DNA from: Emticicia sp. CRIBPO
GTDB taxonomy: Bacteria > Bacteroidota > Bacteroidia > Cytophagales > Spirosomataceae
Reading direction: 5' to 3'
DNA length: 64,000 nucleotides
Assembly (NCBI RefSeq): GCF_009905725.1
Contig: NZ_JAAAKV010000001.1
Coordinates: forward strand, 496,001-560,000
Shown here: positions 27,014 to 36,808 of the stretch, piece by piece
Numbering within the stretch: position 1 is the first letter of the stretch
Layout: every line of letters begins with the position of its first letter
Position numbers and translations under genes: made by a program
The notes under the pieces: model-generated
Databases searched by the model: none
Seen by the model: only the letters and a program-made list of their open reading frames with translations
Told to the model about the DNA's origin: nothing

Positions 27014-27712
27014 ATGAAGTTCAGACCATTAATCGTTGCTTTCCTAATCTCTGGCAGTCTGACAGCACAGGTCAATCCTGTTATTTCAGCCGCCAGCTTA
27101 AAACTGCCTTCACCGGAAGAACTGGTGGATGCCGCCATTGCCAATTCACCCCATCTGAAACAACAGGACGCTTTGTATCTGAAAAATGACTACCTTATCA
27201 AAACAGAGAAACAAAAGTGGATTTCGGGTGTAAAATTCAATTTCGAGCTGGGTTCCGGTAACCAGGCCCTGCTCATTCAGCAGGCGGTAGGTACGGTTGA
27301 ATCTTACTCCAACCTGAATAACGGGTACAGGGCTACTTTAAACCTGGGCGTTTCGGCTTTTGACCTGGTCAACCGCAAGTCAGCCGTTAAAATAGCTGAA
27401 TATGAAAAAAAGGCCAGCTATCAGCAAAGGGAAATCCTGATCCAGGAATTAAGACTGACCATCCTGACCCGCTATCAGACCGTACTGACCACCCTGAGAA
27501 TGCTGGAGATCAGGAGTGAGGCCAAACAGGTAAACAAACAAACACGGGCCATGGCAGAAAAGGAATTTGCAGAAGGCAAGATCCCGGTATCAGATATGTC
27601 AACCGTGATCGAAAGTGCTGCCAGGGCAGACGCAGAATACGAAACCACCAGACAGACATTAATTGAAAACATAAGAGTTTTAGAAGTCCTTACGGGGAAA
27701 AAACTATTATAA
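27014..27712 (+). CDS. Half-length TolC-like outer-membrane factor
   Basis: A 232-residue protein with signal peptide (LIVAFLISGSLTAQ). The helical pattern, with ELVDAAIANSPHLKQQDAL, a short beta segment around SGVKFNFELGSG and SAFDLVNRKSAVKIAEYEKK, and a second long helical pair ending VLTGKKLL, is that of one repeat of the TolC/outer-membrane-efflux fold, which normally contains two repeats and 400-500 residues. It begins and stops cleanly, so it is not obviously broken; it may assemble as a hexamer instead of a trimer. It lies 1 bp before the Wzc-like gene and may stand in for the usual Wza export pore, which I do not find in the window. Confidence 0.7.
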   Translation: MKFRPLIVAFLISGSLTAQVNPVISAASLKLPSPEELVDAAIANSPHLKQQDALYLKNDYLIKTEKQKWISGVKFNFELGSGNQALLIQQAVGTVESYSNLNNGYRATLNLGVSAFDLVNRKSAVKIAEYEKKASYQQREILIQELRLTILTRYQTVLTTLRMLEIRSEAKQVNKQTRAMAEKEFAEGKIPVSDMSTVIESAARADAEYETTRQTLIENIRVLEVLTGKKLL

Positions 27713-27713
27713 A

Positions 27714-29858
27714 ATGAGTATTATAAGACTTATACGGCTTATCCTTGATAATAAAACCTGGCTCATCCTGTTTCCGCTGGCCCTGGCCGCCGGCGTATTC
27801 TACATGACCAGGAAACAAGACAACAATTATAAAGCAAGTACCCTGATTTACACCGGGCTGGCTTCAGGATATACCATCGAATCAGAAGGAAGCGGAAAAA
27901 GTGATTATTCAAGTATCAACAACGCATTTGATAACCTGATCAATACCATTAAAGCCCGTACCACCATTGAAGAGGTAGGTTTAAGGCTTCTGGCCTCCCA
28001 CCTGATGCTCAGGTATCCTGACAATGCCATTGCCAATGAAGTGACCTTTCAAAGACTTCACGAAGCATTGCCTGATTCTCTGGTCAAAAGGCTTGTGGAT
28101 TATAATTCGGTTGACAACACCATCAGAAACCTGAATAACTACATTATACTTCCGAATAACCTGGTGTCTTTGAACTTACTGATTCCTGATGCGAGTATTT
28201 ACGGATTGAAAGGCATTACCCGATCACTGGTAGTACAGAGGGAAGGATCAAGCGACATGGTCAAGATTGCCTATGAATCGAACGACGCCGCTGTAACCAA
28301 GAACACCCTGGTGCTTATTTCTGACGTCTTTATGAACAAACACAAAGAGCTGAAAGTCAGTGAAACAGGCAATGTTGTCTCCTATTTTGAAGAGCAACTT
28401 CAGAAGGCCAGCGAGAAATTGTACAGCTCAGAAGATAACCTCAAGGACTTTTCTACCAAAAACAAGATCGTTAATTTTGAGGAGCAGTCCAAGTACGTAG
28501 CCGAACAGGACAACCTGGTGGAACAGGAAATACAGAAGGAGAAAGCCGACCTGGAAGCAGCCAAAGCTACCTTTAAAAACCTGAACAACCGCCTGAGTTT
28601 AAGGCAGGATGTAGCCCTTAAAAATGAAAAACTGGCTGACCTGAGAGATTCACTTTCTGTTTATAATTCAAGACTTACCTTGCTTGAATTTAACCCGGAT
28701 GCCAACAAAGAGTCTATCAGGAACCTGAAAAGCATCATTACGAAATTAGAGAACAAGACTAAAAGCGATATATCCGACATTTATGACATCAACAACAGCA
28801 AGAACGGGGTGCCCAACCAGATGTTGTTTACCGACTGGATCCAATCGTTTATTGACATAGACAAATCCGAGGCCAAGTTACTGATCCTGAGTGATGTTAA
28901 GAGAAATGCGGAACGTTATACCAATCAGTTTGCTCCCCTGGGAGCGAGCCTGAGCAAGCTGGAACGTGAAATCAGTGTGGCCGAGAAAGAGTACCTGGAA
29001 ATTCTGCACGGATTAAACGTCAGCAAGCTTCGTGAGCAAAACCTGCTGATGTCGTCACATCTGAAGGTGATTGACCCGCCGAAATACCCTGCTGAGCCCG
29101 AAGATTCCAAAAGGCTTCTGCTGGTAGCCATTTCTTATATACTGGGCATGGTGCTGGTGATTTTTGTCATCATTGCCAGGGAGTTTTTTGACGGCTCAAT
29201 GAAAAACCCGGCCAGGGCTGTAGAAGAAGTAGGCCTGCCGTTTATCGGTGCCCTGCCGTTTTACCAGCCGAGAAAGAAGTCGATCAACTATGAAAAGATG
29301 GAAAGCCAGTTGTTAAACCAGCTGATGACGGCGATCACCATCGAAACCGATTACAGCGTGAATAACAACCTGATCGTGATATGCAGCAACAGACCCAAAG
29401 AAGGCAAAAGCTATCTGGCGAGCAAACTGGCCGAAAAGCTGGAAGCCTCCATCTGCACGTCGATGTGGATACATCCGCATGAAAAGCAACCGGAGGATTA
29501 CGCCTTCAATTACACGGTCACTTCGAATTTTGTGCATGCCCGCAACATCGAAGACCTTGGACTGAGAAGAGACCCGGGTTCTGTCAATTACGTATTCCTG
29601 GAACTGCCGGCGTTGTTTGACAACCCGACACCGACAAGGCTCATTGCCAATGCCAAAATGATAGTGTACCTGGTAGACGCCACCAGGAGCTGGAAACCGG
29701 CAGACAAGTTCATTCTTGACAACCTGAGGAAAATTGCAGGAGACAAGATCGTGCTTTTTGTCAATAAAGTTAAATATGATCAGCTGGAAGATCTTATCGG
29801 CGAATTGCCAAGAAAAAGATCATGGTTCAGAAGAAAAATAAAAAATATTATAGCCTGA
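27714..29858 (+). CDS. Wzc-like polysaccharide co-polymerase with degenerate kinase domain
   Basis: A 714-residue inner-membrane protein. It has a Wzz-type first transmembrane helix (residues about 15-32), a long periplasmic coiled-coil part (about 210-460), a second transmembrane helix near LLLVAISYILGMVLVIFVII and a cytoplasmic P-loop domain. It controls chain length and spans towards the outer-membrane pore. The Walker A motif is present (SNRPKEGKS, 558-566), but the Walker A' motif, normally ending in an aspartate, reads SMWIHPHEK and the Walker B segment is FLELP (E630) instead of an Asp motif. The C-terminus lacks the usual tyrosine cluster. It is therefore probably not an active tyrosine kinase. 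Confidence 0.82.
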   Translation: MSIIRLIRLILDNKTWLILFPLALAAGVFYMTRKQDNNYKASTLIYTGLASGYTIESEGSGKSDYSSINNAFDNLINTIKARTTIEEVGLRLLASHLMLRYPDNAIANEVTFQRLHEALPDSLVKRLVDYNSVDNTIRNLNNYIILPNNLVSLNLLIPDASIYGLKGITRSLVVQREGSSDMVKIAYESNDAAVTKNTLVLISDVFMNKHKELKVSETGNVVSYFEEQLQKASEKLYSSEDNLKDFSTKNKIVNFEEQSKYVAEQDNLVEQEIQKEKADLEAAKATFKNLNNRLSLRQDVALKNEKLADLRDSLSVYNSRLTLLEFNPDANKESIRNLKSIITKLENKTKSDISDIYDINNSKNGVPNQMLFTDWIQSFIDIDKSEAKLLILSDVKRNAERYTNQFAPLGASLSKLEREISVAEKEYLEILHGLNVSKLREQNLLMSSHLKVIDPPKYPAEPEDSKRLLLVAISYILGMVLVIFVIIAREFFDGSMKNPARAVEEVGLPFIGALPFYQPRKKSINYEKMESQLLNQLMTAITIETDYSVNNNLIVICSNRPKEGKSYLASKLAEKLEASICTSMWIHPHEKQPEDYAFNYTVTSNFVHARNIEDLGLRRDPGSVNYVFLELPALFDNPTPTRLIANAKMIVYLVDATRSWKPADKFILDNLRKIAGDKIVLFVNKVKYDQLEDLIGELPRKRSWFRRKIKNIIA

Positions 29859-29889
29859 TTTCAATTTCAAAACATTAAAAAAACAACCG

Positions 29890-31083
29890 ATGTCCTCTGA
29901 ACACGCCGATATCATTTGTGTTGCTAATCCTTCGTGGGAGGGTGATTATGTTAAAAGTACGGTCAAAATCATGGCTGAACTGGCGGCCAATCATCGAATC
30001 CTGTACGTCGACTATCAATACACGATCAAAGACCTGATCTGGGGAATGCTCGGAAAAAGTGAATATGTGCCGGTAAAAAGGATGCTGGGATTAGAAAACC
30101 CTTTACGGAAACTGGAACTGGAGGACAACACATATATTTACATCCTGACGCCGCCTCCTATCCTTTCGATTAATTTTATCAGGTCCCCGGCCATCTATGA
30201 TTTTTTTGCCGGATGGAATGCCGGAATCATCGCCCGCTCGGTAAAAAAGGCAATAAAGCAAATCGGTATCAGAAATCCGAAATACGTCAATGCTTTTACG
30301 CCGCAGATCGGGGTGTTTTTACAAAAAAAGCTGAACATTACGGACGAGGTTTACTATTGCTATGATGAAATAAGCACCTGTTTATGGGCCAAAAATCACG
30401 GTAAAAGACTGGAAGACAAATACCTGAAGATGGTAGACAAGGTGATTGTCAGCTCAAAAGGTCTCTATGACACCAAACACACCGCCAATGAAAATTGCCA
30501 TATAGTCAACAACGGCGTTGACTTTGACCTTTTTCACCAGTCATTTGTCAAACTCGAAGAAAAAGAAAAACCAAAGAAAATTTTATACATCGGCAGCATC
30601 GACAGCCGTCTTGATTACGGCATTCTGACTGAAATAGCCATAAAATTCCCTAACCATTCGCTGGTGATGGTAGGCAGGCTGGTTTATGACGAGCCGTATG
30701 TCAAAGAAAAGATAGAGAAACTGAAGCTGATCCCGAACGTCATTTTTGAAGGAGCAAAAGCCCCTGAAGAGCTCGGAGCCTACCTGGCCCAGGCCACCAT
30801 CGGGATCATCCCCTTTGTCAAAAATGACCAGACCGCAGCCATTTATCCGATGAAAATCAATGAGTACCTGGCCGCCGGACTGGCCGTGGTCAGTACCGAC
30901 TTTGCCGACCTCAGCACCTTCAAAGGGCTGATTGACATCGCCAGAACCAAAGAAAACTTTGTCAGCTCTATTTCCGACTACTTTGAAAATGACAACCAGG
31001 GATTCCAGAATAAGCGGGTTTCTATCGCCAAGGGCAATTCATGGGAAAAACGTGCGGTTGAGTTTTCAAAATTATTAAGATAA
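29890..31083 (+). CDS. GT-B fold glycosyltransferase (GT4-like)
   Basis: A 397-residue cytoplasmic glycosyltransferase with the two-domain GT-B layout. The C-terminal donor-binding half has ILYIGSIDSRLDYG, NHSLVMVGRLVYDEP, APEELGAYLAQATIGIIP and KINEYLAAGLAVVSTDF, the last being the conserved nucleotide-sugar region (EX7E-like) of GT4. The N-terminal half has VYYCYDEIST, common to bacterial enzymes that handle exopolysaccharide repeat units. Donor and acceptor are unknown. It is separated by 31 bp from the Wzc-like gene and 23 bp from the acyltransferase gene in the same orientation. Confidence 0.88.
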   Translation: MSSEHADIICVANPSWEGDYVKSTVKIMAELAANHRILYVDYQYTIKDLIWGMLGKSEYVPVKRMLGLENPLRKLELEDNTYIYILTPPPILSINFIRSPAIYDFFAGWNAGIIARSVKKAIKQIGIRNPKYVNAFTPQIGVFLQKKLNITDEVYYCYDEISTCLWAKNHGKRLEDKYLKMVDKVIVSSKGLYDTKHTANENCHIVNNGVDFDLFHQSFVKLEEKEKPKKILYIGSIDSRLDYGILTEIAIKFPNHSLVMVGRLVYDEPYVKEKIEKLKLIPNVIFEGAKAPEELGAYLAQATIGIIPFVKNDQTAAIYPMKINEYLAAGLAVVSTDFADLSTFKGLIDIARTKENFVSSISDYFENDNQGFQNKRVSIAKGNSWEKRAVEFSKLLR

Positions 31084-31106
31084 TAACCTAATAAAAAAGA
31101 CATTCA

Positions 31107-32276
31107 ATGTTAACATTTATCCGGAAATTCTTTTCAACGCTGGTACAGAAACTCGGAAGGGTCACCACAGGCCATAATTTCATAGGTGAAATTGACGGTC
31201 TCCGCTTTCTGGCGATTTTACCCGTGGTGTTTCACCATTTCAGCGACAGGATTTTCAGAATTACCGGGATAAACACTCCGTTTGAAGAAAAAATGTCACT
31301 TACCGTAGCGAACGGCCACATCGGAGTATATCTTTTCTTTGCTATCAGCGGTTTTATTCTTTCATTGCCCTTCGGACGGCATTCCATCAATGCCGGGCCT
31401 GAGGTTTCTTTGAAAAAATATTTTATCAGGAGGCTCACCAGGCTTGAACCGCCCTATCTCCTGATCATGACCTTTTTCTTTTTTGTACTGATCATTGTCA
31501 AGCACCAGGATTTCTTTGAGTTGCTGCCCCATTATATCGCCAGCTTATTTTATGCTCACCGCTTGATTTACGGAGAATGGAGTCCTCTGAATCCACCTTC
31601 GTGGACACTGGAAGTCGAGATACAGTTTTATATCCTGGTTCCGTTCCTGACCATTTTTTACTTTTCAATCAAGAAACTGTGGGCAAGACGTTCACTCCTG
31701 ATCGGACTCATGCTGGCCAAAATACTGGTACATAACCTCACTACGGTGCTCGACGGTTTTGACCTGACTTTACCTTATGTTTATGAATTCTTCCTGGTAG
31801 GTATTCTCCTCGCAGACATTTATATCGTCGACTGGAAAGACGGGGTACCCAGGAGCAAAATCTTTGATTATATCACCGTAATCAGCATCATTACCCTGTT
31901 TTCAACCTGGACCTGGGAAAAGAACCTCACCTGGAAATTCGTATTCATTTTCTCTCTTTTCATGACCATTTACGGTTGCTTCAGGAGCATAGCCATCAAC
32001 CGCTTTTTCAGAAATCCCTGGATCAGCTCCATCGGCGGCATGTGCTATTCCATTTACCTGATTCACCTGGCCCTGGCCGAGTTTTTCACCATGGCCTTCC
32101 GCCGGATCATTGAGCTGTATGATTACCCGGTTGCTTATTTTGTGGGTATCATCCTATTTTTACCGTTCCTTTTCTTTTGCAGTGTCATATTCTTTTTAAT
32201 GATAGAAAAGCCTTGCATGGATGCTAACTGGCCGCAAAAATTATCAACCCGGTTTAAATCAGTATTTGCCAGATGA
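31107..32276 (+). CDS. Acyltransferase 3 family membrane protein
   Basis: A 389-residue polytopic protein with about ten hydrophobic segments. The family signature begins with IDGLRFLAILPVVFHHFS, which contains the catalytic histidine, and the RLTRLEPPYLLIM segment follows the second helix. These enzymes transfer an acyl group, often acetyl, from the cytoplasm to a sugar at the periplasmic side of the membrane. In this cluster it probably O-acetylates the exopolysaccharide. Its stop overlaps the start of the flippase gene at 32273 by 4 bp. Confidence 0.9.
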   Translation: MLTFIRKFFSTLVQKLGRVTTGHNFIGEIDGLRFLAILPVVFHHFSDRIFRITGINTPFEEKMSLTVANGHIGVYLFFAISGFILSLPFGRHSINAGPEVSLKKYFIRRLTRLEPPYLLIMTFFFFVLIIVKHQDFFELLPHYIASLFYAHRLIYGEWSPLNPPSWTLEVEIQFYILVPFLTIFYFSIKKLWARRSLLIGLMLAKILVHNLTTVLDGFDLTLPYVYEFFLVGILLADIYIVDWKDGVPRSKIFDYITVISIITLFSTWTWEKNLTWKFVFIFSLFMTIYGCFRSIAINRFFRNPWISSIGGMCYSIYLIHLALAEFFTMAFRRIIELYDYPVAYFVGIILFLPFLFFCSVIFFLMIEKPCMDANWPQKLSTRFKSVFAR

Positions 32277-33508
32277 GTATCCTCCGAAACAAGAATATGC
32301 TGTCACTGGCAGGTAACCTCGTTGCTGCCGGAGCGGGCTTTTTAAGCTTTGCCATTCTTGCCCGTGTGCTGAACACCAACATGATGGGTGAATGGCTGAT
32401 TTATCTGACGGCTATTACTTTCTTTGAGATCATCCGCTCAGGATTGATTCAGACTGCCCTTGTACGCTTTTACTCAGGGTCAGACGAGAAATCCTATGTC
32501 GGGAGCTCCTGGATCATCAGCGGGGTGCTGACGATCGCCATCCTGGTCATCCTCACGATCATTGACCTCATTTTTCCTGATTTATACAACGGCCTGCAAA
32601 TGCCGTTTTTCCTGCATCAGTTCTGGATTTATTTCATCGTCACTTTACCTGGTGGCGTAGCCAGCTGGGTGCTGCAGGCCGAAAGCAAATTTACCCAGAT
32701 CCTGATCCTCAGGCTTGGATTTGCGGTCCCGTTCCTGCTCTTTAATATTTCAGGTTTTTATTTCAAATGGACGTCTCTCGACATCTCTATGGCACAGAAC
32801 GTGCTTTATGGGGTCATTTCGCTGCTCACCATTATCGGAGGCTGGACACACTTGCAGTCGGTCCGGCAAATCGACATGGTCAGGATACGGGAAATGCTTC
32901 ATTACGGCAAGTACACCATGGGAACCACACTGGCGAGTAACCTGCTGAAAAGCACAGATACGTTTATCCTCGGTGCCCTGCTCAATCCGACAGCAACGGC
33001 GATGTACAACCTGCCATACAAACTGATTGACATCATTGAAATTCCGCTGAGGAGTTTTGCGGCTACGACTTTGCCGGACCTGTCAAAACACAGTCATGAA
33101 AAAAACAACAAAGCCATCAAGGAGATTTACGAAAACAGGATCAGAAAACTTTCATTATACCTGGCCCCTGTGAGTTTGTTGGTACTGATTTTTGCCGAGC
33201 AATTCGTCGTACTGATGGGTGGCGAAGAGTACCGCGAGTCGGCTAACATCCTGAGGGTATTTTGTATTTATAGTCTTTTCCTGCCCGCAGACAGGTTTAT
33301 TGGCATAACACTCGACAGCATAGGACAGCCCAAATTTAATACCATCAAGGTCATTGTCATGGTTTTGGTCAACGGTATTGGCAGTTATGTCATCCTCAAA
33401 GTGTATCCTGATCCACTTCCGGTAGCAATTGTAACAGTATTTACAGTTTTAGTCGGAGTTGGAATAGGATTTGCTGTATTAAAAAAATGGTTTAAAGAAA
33501 ATAAGTAA
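32273..33508 (+). CDS. Oligosaccharide flippase, Wzx/PST family (1)
   Basis: A 411-residue protein with about twelve hydrophobic segments, matching the MOP-superfamily flippases that move undecaprenyl-linked repeat units across the inner membrane. The motif HYGKYTMGTTLASNLLKSTD in the middle is typical of the second half. A second flippase of the same family with the same motif order lies at 37771. The gene is coupled to the acyltransferase before it (ATGA overlap) and is followed 1 bp later by a GT2 gene. Confidence 0.9.
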   Translation: MSILRNKNMLSLAGNLVAAGAGFLSFAILARVLNTNMMGEWLIYLTAITFFEIIRSGLIQTALVRFYSGSDEKSYVGSSWIISGVLTIAILVILTIIDLIFPDLYNGLQMPFFLHQFWIYFIVTLPGGVASWVLQAESKFTQILILRLGFAVPFLLFNISGFYFKWTSLDISMAQNVLYGVISLLTIIGGWTHLQSVRQIDMVRIREMLHYGKYTMGTTLASNLLKSTDTFILGALLNPTATAMYNLPYKLIDIIEIPLRSFAATTLPDLSKHSHEKNNKAIKEIYENRIRKLSLYLAPVSLLVLIFAEQFVVLMGGEEYRESANILRVFCIYSLFLPADRFIGITLDSIGQPKFNTIKVIVMVLVNGIGSYVILKVYPDPLPVAIVTVFTVLVGVGIGFAVLKKWFKENK

Positions 33509-33509
33509 G

Positions 33510-34385
33510 ATGGACCCTTTAGTTTCGATCATCACGGTAAATTACAATCAGACACAAGTGACTGAGGAGTTTCTGTTGTCCATTCAGAAGATTTCTTATC
33601 CCAATTATGAGCTCTTTGTGGTAGACAACGCCAGCCCTACGCAGGGAGTAGGATCATTAATACCGAAGTTTCCGGAATTCAGGTTTATTGAAAGCAAAGA
33701 AAACCTGGGATTTTCAGGCGGCAACAACCTGGCGGTGAAAGAAGCCAAAGGAAAATACCTGCTTTTTATCAACAATGACACCGAGGTGGAGCCTGATTTT
33801 CTTCAGCCATTGGTCAGACTGATGGAGAGCAATCCGAAGATCGGAATGGCGAGTCCGAAAATCAGGTATTTCTTTGAGGACAATCTCGTCCAGTATGCAG
33901 GCAGTACCGAAATGAACTCCTATACGGCCAGAAGCTTTTTCATCGGTGAAAAACAGGAAGATGACGGCAGGTTTGACACCACCATGAGAACGGCGTTTAT
34001 TCATGGGGCAGCTATGCTGGTGTCGGCCGGAGCGATGGAGAAGGTAGGTCTGATGGAAGACCAATTCTTTCTTTATTACGAAGAGTTCGACTGGTGTGCA
34101 CGTTTCAAAAAAGCCGGATTTGAAATATGGTACGTGGCCGATTCGCTGGTAAAGCACAAAGAATCGATAGCCACAGGAAAAAACAGTCCGTTAAAGGTCT
34201 ATTATCAGACCAGGAACAGGATTTTTTATGTCAGGAGAAACTTTACCGGTTCTCAAAAACTCGTATTTACCTTATTTTTTACTATATTTTCTATTCCAAA
34301 AAATACTGTTAAATTTGTCATTAACCAGAGATTCGATCATCTCAAAGCATTTTACAGGGGGATTTTCTGGAATTTCAAACATTAA
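33510..34385 (+). CDS. GT2 glycosyltransferase, rhamnosyltransferase-like
   Basis: A 291-residue GT-A enzyme. It begins with VSIITVNYNQTQVTEEFLLS, then VVDNASPTQG and FINNDTEVEPDFL, the metal- and nucleotide-binding motif. FLYYEEFDWCARFKKAGFEI is the conserved acceptor-side motif of the WbbL/rhamnosyltransferase-like subgroup. It likely transfers a (deoxy)sugar from a nucleotide donor onto the growing lipid-linked repeat unit in the cytoplasm. The sugar is not predictable with confidence. It is coupled to neighbours by gaps of only 1 and 3 bp. Confidence 0.9.
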   Translation: MDPLVSIITVNYNQTQVTEEFLLSIQKISYPNYELFVVDNASPTQGVGSLIPKFPEFRFIESKENLGFSGGNNLAVKEAKGKYLLFINNDTEVEPDFLQPLVRLMESNPKIGMASPKIRYFFEDNLVQYAGSTEMNSYTARSFFIGEKQEDDGRFDTTMRTAFIHGAAMLVSAGAMEKVGLMEDQFFLYYEEFDWCARFKKAGFEIWYVADSLVKHKESIATGKNSPLKVYYQTRNRIFYVRRNFTGSQKLVFTLFFTIFSIPKNTVKFVINQRFDHLKAFYRGIFWNFKH

Positions 34386-34388
34386 GCC

Positions 34389-35558
34389 ATGACTATTGTA
34401 ACTTTACTTATTTCTTTACTTCTGGTTGTTTGCGGAGTATATGTCGCTTATCTGGCGATATTTGCTTTTGCCGGCATACTGGTTCCGGCAAAGAAATATG
34501 CCAGTTCCGATAGAAAGAGCAGATTCGCGGTCTTTCTGCCTGCGTACAAAGAAGACGGGGTCATCCTGAATTCCACCAAAAAAGCACTCGAACAAAATTA
34601 TCCGAAAGAATTATTTGACGTCATTGTCATTGCCGATTCAATGAAACCCGAAACCATCGGGCTGCTGAATCAGCTTCCGGTCAAAACCATCGTTGTTTCT
34701 TTTGAGTTGTCGAGCAAATCCAAGGCCCTGAACTTTGCGATGAACACCCTGGACGACAACGCTTATGACATTGCCCTGATCCTCGACGCCGACAATATTA
34801 TGGAAGACGATTTCCTGGATAAGATCAACGCTGCCTTCCAGAACGGCTGGTCTATCGTGCAGGGGCATCGTACCGCCAAAAATACCAATACCACCACGGC
34901 TGTCCTGGATGCCATCAGTGAAGAGTCCAACAATCACATTTTCAACAAGGGTCACCGTGCACTCGGGCTGTCTTCAAGATTACTGGGCTCCGGCATGGCC
35001 TTTGATTATAAGTTGTTTAAAGACACGATGATCAAGATCGACACGCTGGGTGGTTTTGACAAGGAACTGGAAATGAGACTTCTGAAAAAGGAATACGCCT
35101 TTGAATACCTGGACGACGCTCTCGTTTACGACGAAAAGGTGCAGAACCCGGAAGTCTTCGAAAAACAAAGAACAAGATGGATTGCCGCCCAGTTAAAATA
35201 CCTGAAAAGTAACTTCTTTTCAGGATTTGTGCACTTGTTCAGGGGCAATATCGACTATTTCAACAAGGTGTTCCAGGCCATGATGCTGCCGAGGATCATC
35301 CTGCTTGGTTTATTATTTATTTTAGTGCCGGTTACCATTTTGCTCAAGAATTATCAGCAGACCATCCTGGCATTGTCGATGATATCTGCCCTTGCCATTG
35401 TGTTTTTTATTTCCATTCCCGGATGGCTGAAAAAACAGATAGGCTGGCGTGAAATATTGCTTTTGCCTAAATTATTCTTTAAATTCCTTAAGTCGATCAC
35501 AAAAATCGGGGATGCCAATAAAAAATTCATCCATACCCCGCACGACACGACCCATTAA
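34389..35558 (+). CDS. Membrane-bound GT2 glycosyltransferase (processive-type layout)
   Basis: A 389-residue enzyme with an N-terminal membrane helix, a GT2 catalytic domain (FAVFLPAYKEDGVIL, LILDADNIMEDDF, LGSGMAFDY, DALVYDEK and the QKTRW-like QRTRW) and two or three helices at the C-terminus, as in cellulose-synthase-like and related enzymes. The ED/QxxRW-type motif is present. The protein at 43285 has the same layout and motif order and is a paralogue. Whether this one adds a single sugar or is processive cannot be told. Confidence 0.88.
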   Translation: MTIVTLLISLLLVVCGVYVAYLAIFAFAGILVPAKKYASSDRKSRFAVFLPAYKEDGVILNSTKKALEQNYPKELFDVIVIADSMKPETIGLLNQLPVKTIVVSFELSSKSKALNFAMNTLDDNAYDIALILDADNIMEDDFLDKINAAFQNGWSIVQGHRTAKNTNTTTAVLDAISEESNNHIFNKGHRALGLSSRLLGSGMAFDYKLFKDTMIKIDTLGGFDKELEMRLLKKEYAFEYLDDALVYDEKVQNPEVFEKQRTRWIAAQLKYLKSNFFSGFVHLFRGNIDYFNKVFQAMMLPRIILLGLLFILVPVTILLKNYQQTILALSMISALAIVFFISIPGWLKKQIGWREILLLPKLFFKFLKSITKIGDANKKFIHTPHDTTH

Positions 35559-35598
35559 CCTGATAAACCAATTTTAAACTTTATAGTCAACTCAGTTC

Positions 35599-36669
35599 AT
35601 GTCACATAAAAAGGCCGTTTTACTTATAGGTTACGATTCTAACCTTTCACTAGGAGTAATTTACTGCTTGAGATCTTTTAATTATACGATCCATCTCCTG
35701 ACAAGTAACCAGAAAAATGCAGCCAGGCATTCCAGGTTCCTGGATAAAATCCACGTCAGGGAAGCCATCAACTCGAAGGACGACATCATTAAAATTGTGC
35801 AGGAAAATCACATTGACCTCATCATGCCCATTGACGAGATCGAAATCAGGTTTATCAGGCAACACAAAGAACTTCTGAGCCAGTATGCTCCCTGCAGCTG
35901 GTCTACAGACACTGAGTTTTTCGACATAGGTATCAACAAAAAGCTGCTCGCAGAATTTCTGACCAAAAACGGTGTTTCATGCCCGGTTTATGCCACGGTA
36001 AATGACTTGAAAGAGCTTGAAAACATTGCCGGACAGATCGGATACCCTTTGCTGTTAAAACCCACCAGGGGCTCTTTCGGGCGTATGATCCGGAAGTTTG
36101 AGAACTGGGAAGATCTTAAAGATTATTACAACAGCAATCCGCCGGAAGACCGCGAATTTATCATTCAGCCTTTCATTGTAGGCAGCGATATCACCTGTAA
36201 TGTCATTTGTAAGGAAGGCGAGATCATTTGTTATACCATCCAGGAATCGCCCGTAAAAACAGGCTCAGACTTCAGCTCTAATGACGTCCTGCAGTTTCAT
36301 GAAGACGAAGAAGTGATACGCGAAGTAAGTAAAATGATGAAACTCCTGCACTGGTCAGGCGTGGCTTGTGTAGACCTCAGAAGAGACCAGCGTGATAAAA
36401 AAGTATACATTCTTGAAATCAACGGCAGGTTCTGGGCTTCAGTGGTTACTTCATGTCTGAAAGCCAAAGTCAATTTCCCGCTGATTATGCTCAAACTGGC
36501 CCTTAATGAGCCTGTGGATATTCCGAAGCAAACCCACGGCAGGCAAATTGCCCTGAAACAATATTTTGATGCCCTGAAATCCGGGAAGAAAACCTCGTTT
36601 AAGGACACCAAATATGTCAGTTACCTGTCAGACCCGGTGGCCCGTTTTTTCCAGGTTTTCAAACTGTGA
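35599..36669 (+). CDS. ATP-grasp domain enzyme
   Basis: A 356-residue ATP-grasp enzyme. The N-terminal Rossmann-like part (KAVLLIGYDSNLSLGVIYCL) is followed by an ATP-grasp fold: YPLLLKPTRGSFGRMIRK (nucleotide lysine), EFIIQPFIVGSDITCNVIC, and the metal-binding ILEINGRFWASV. The family ligates a carboxylate to an amine or thiol with ATP. In a polysaccharide cluster it may add an amino acid to a sugar acid, which is an inference from context. The gene lies 40 bp after the GT2 gene in the same orientation. Confidence 0.85.
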   Translation: MSHKKAVLLIGYDSNLSLGVIYCLRSFNYTIHLLTSNQKNAARHSRFLDKIHVREAINSKDDIIKIVQENHIDLIMPIDEIEIRFIRQHKELLSQYAPCSWSTDTEFFDIGINKKLLAEFLTKNGVSCPVYATVNDLKELENIAGQIGYPLLLKPTRGSFGRMIRKFENWEDLKDYYNSNPPEDREFIIQPFIVGSDITCNVICKEGEIICYTIQESPVKTGSDFSSNDVLQFHEDEEVIREVSKMMKLLHWSGVACVDLRRDQRDKKVYILEINGRFWASVVTSCLKAKVNFPLIMLKLALNEPVDIPKQTHGRQIALKQYFDALKSGKKTSFKDTKYVSYLSDPVARFFQVFKL

Positions 36670-36808
36670 TCCGGCCCTCTTTTTTCTTCTGTTTTTAACT
36701 TTCAGTATTTATTATTCTTTTGGCTTGCTATTTGCTGAGGTATGAATAAGCCAGGCAGGCCTGCTTTCTGTTATGCGATTAAAAATGTAGTTTTAACCTA
36801 TATTTTGA

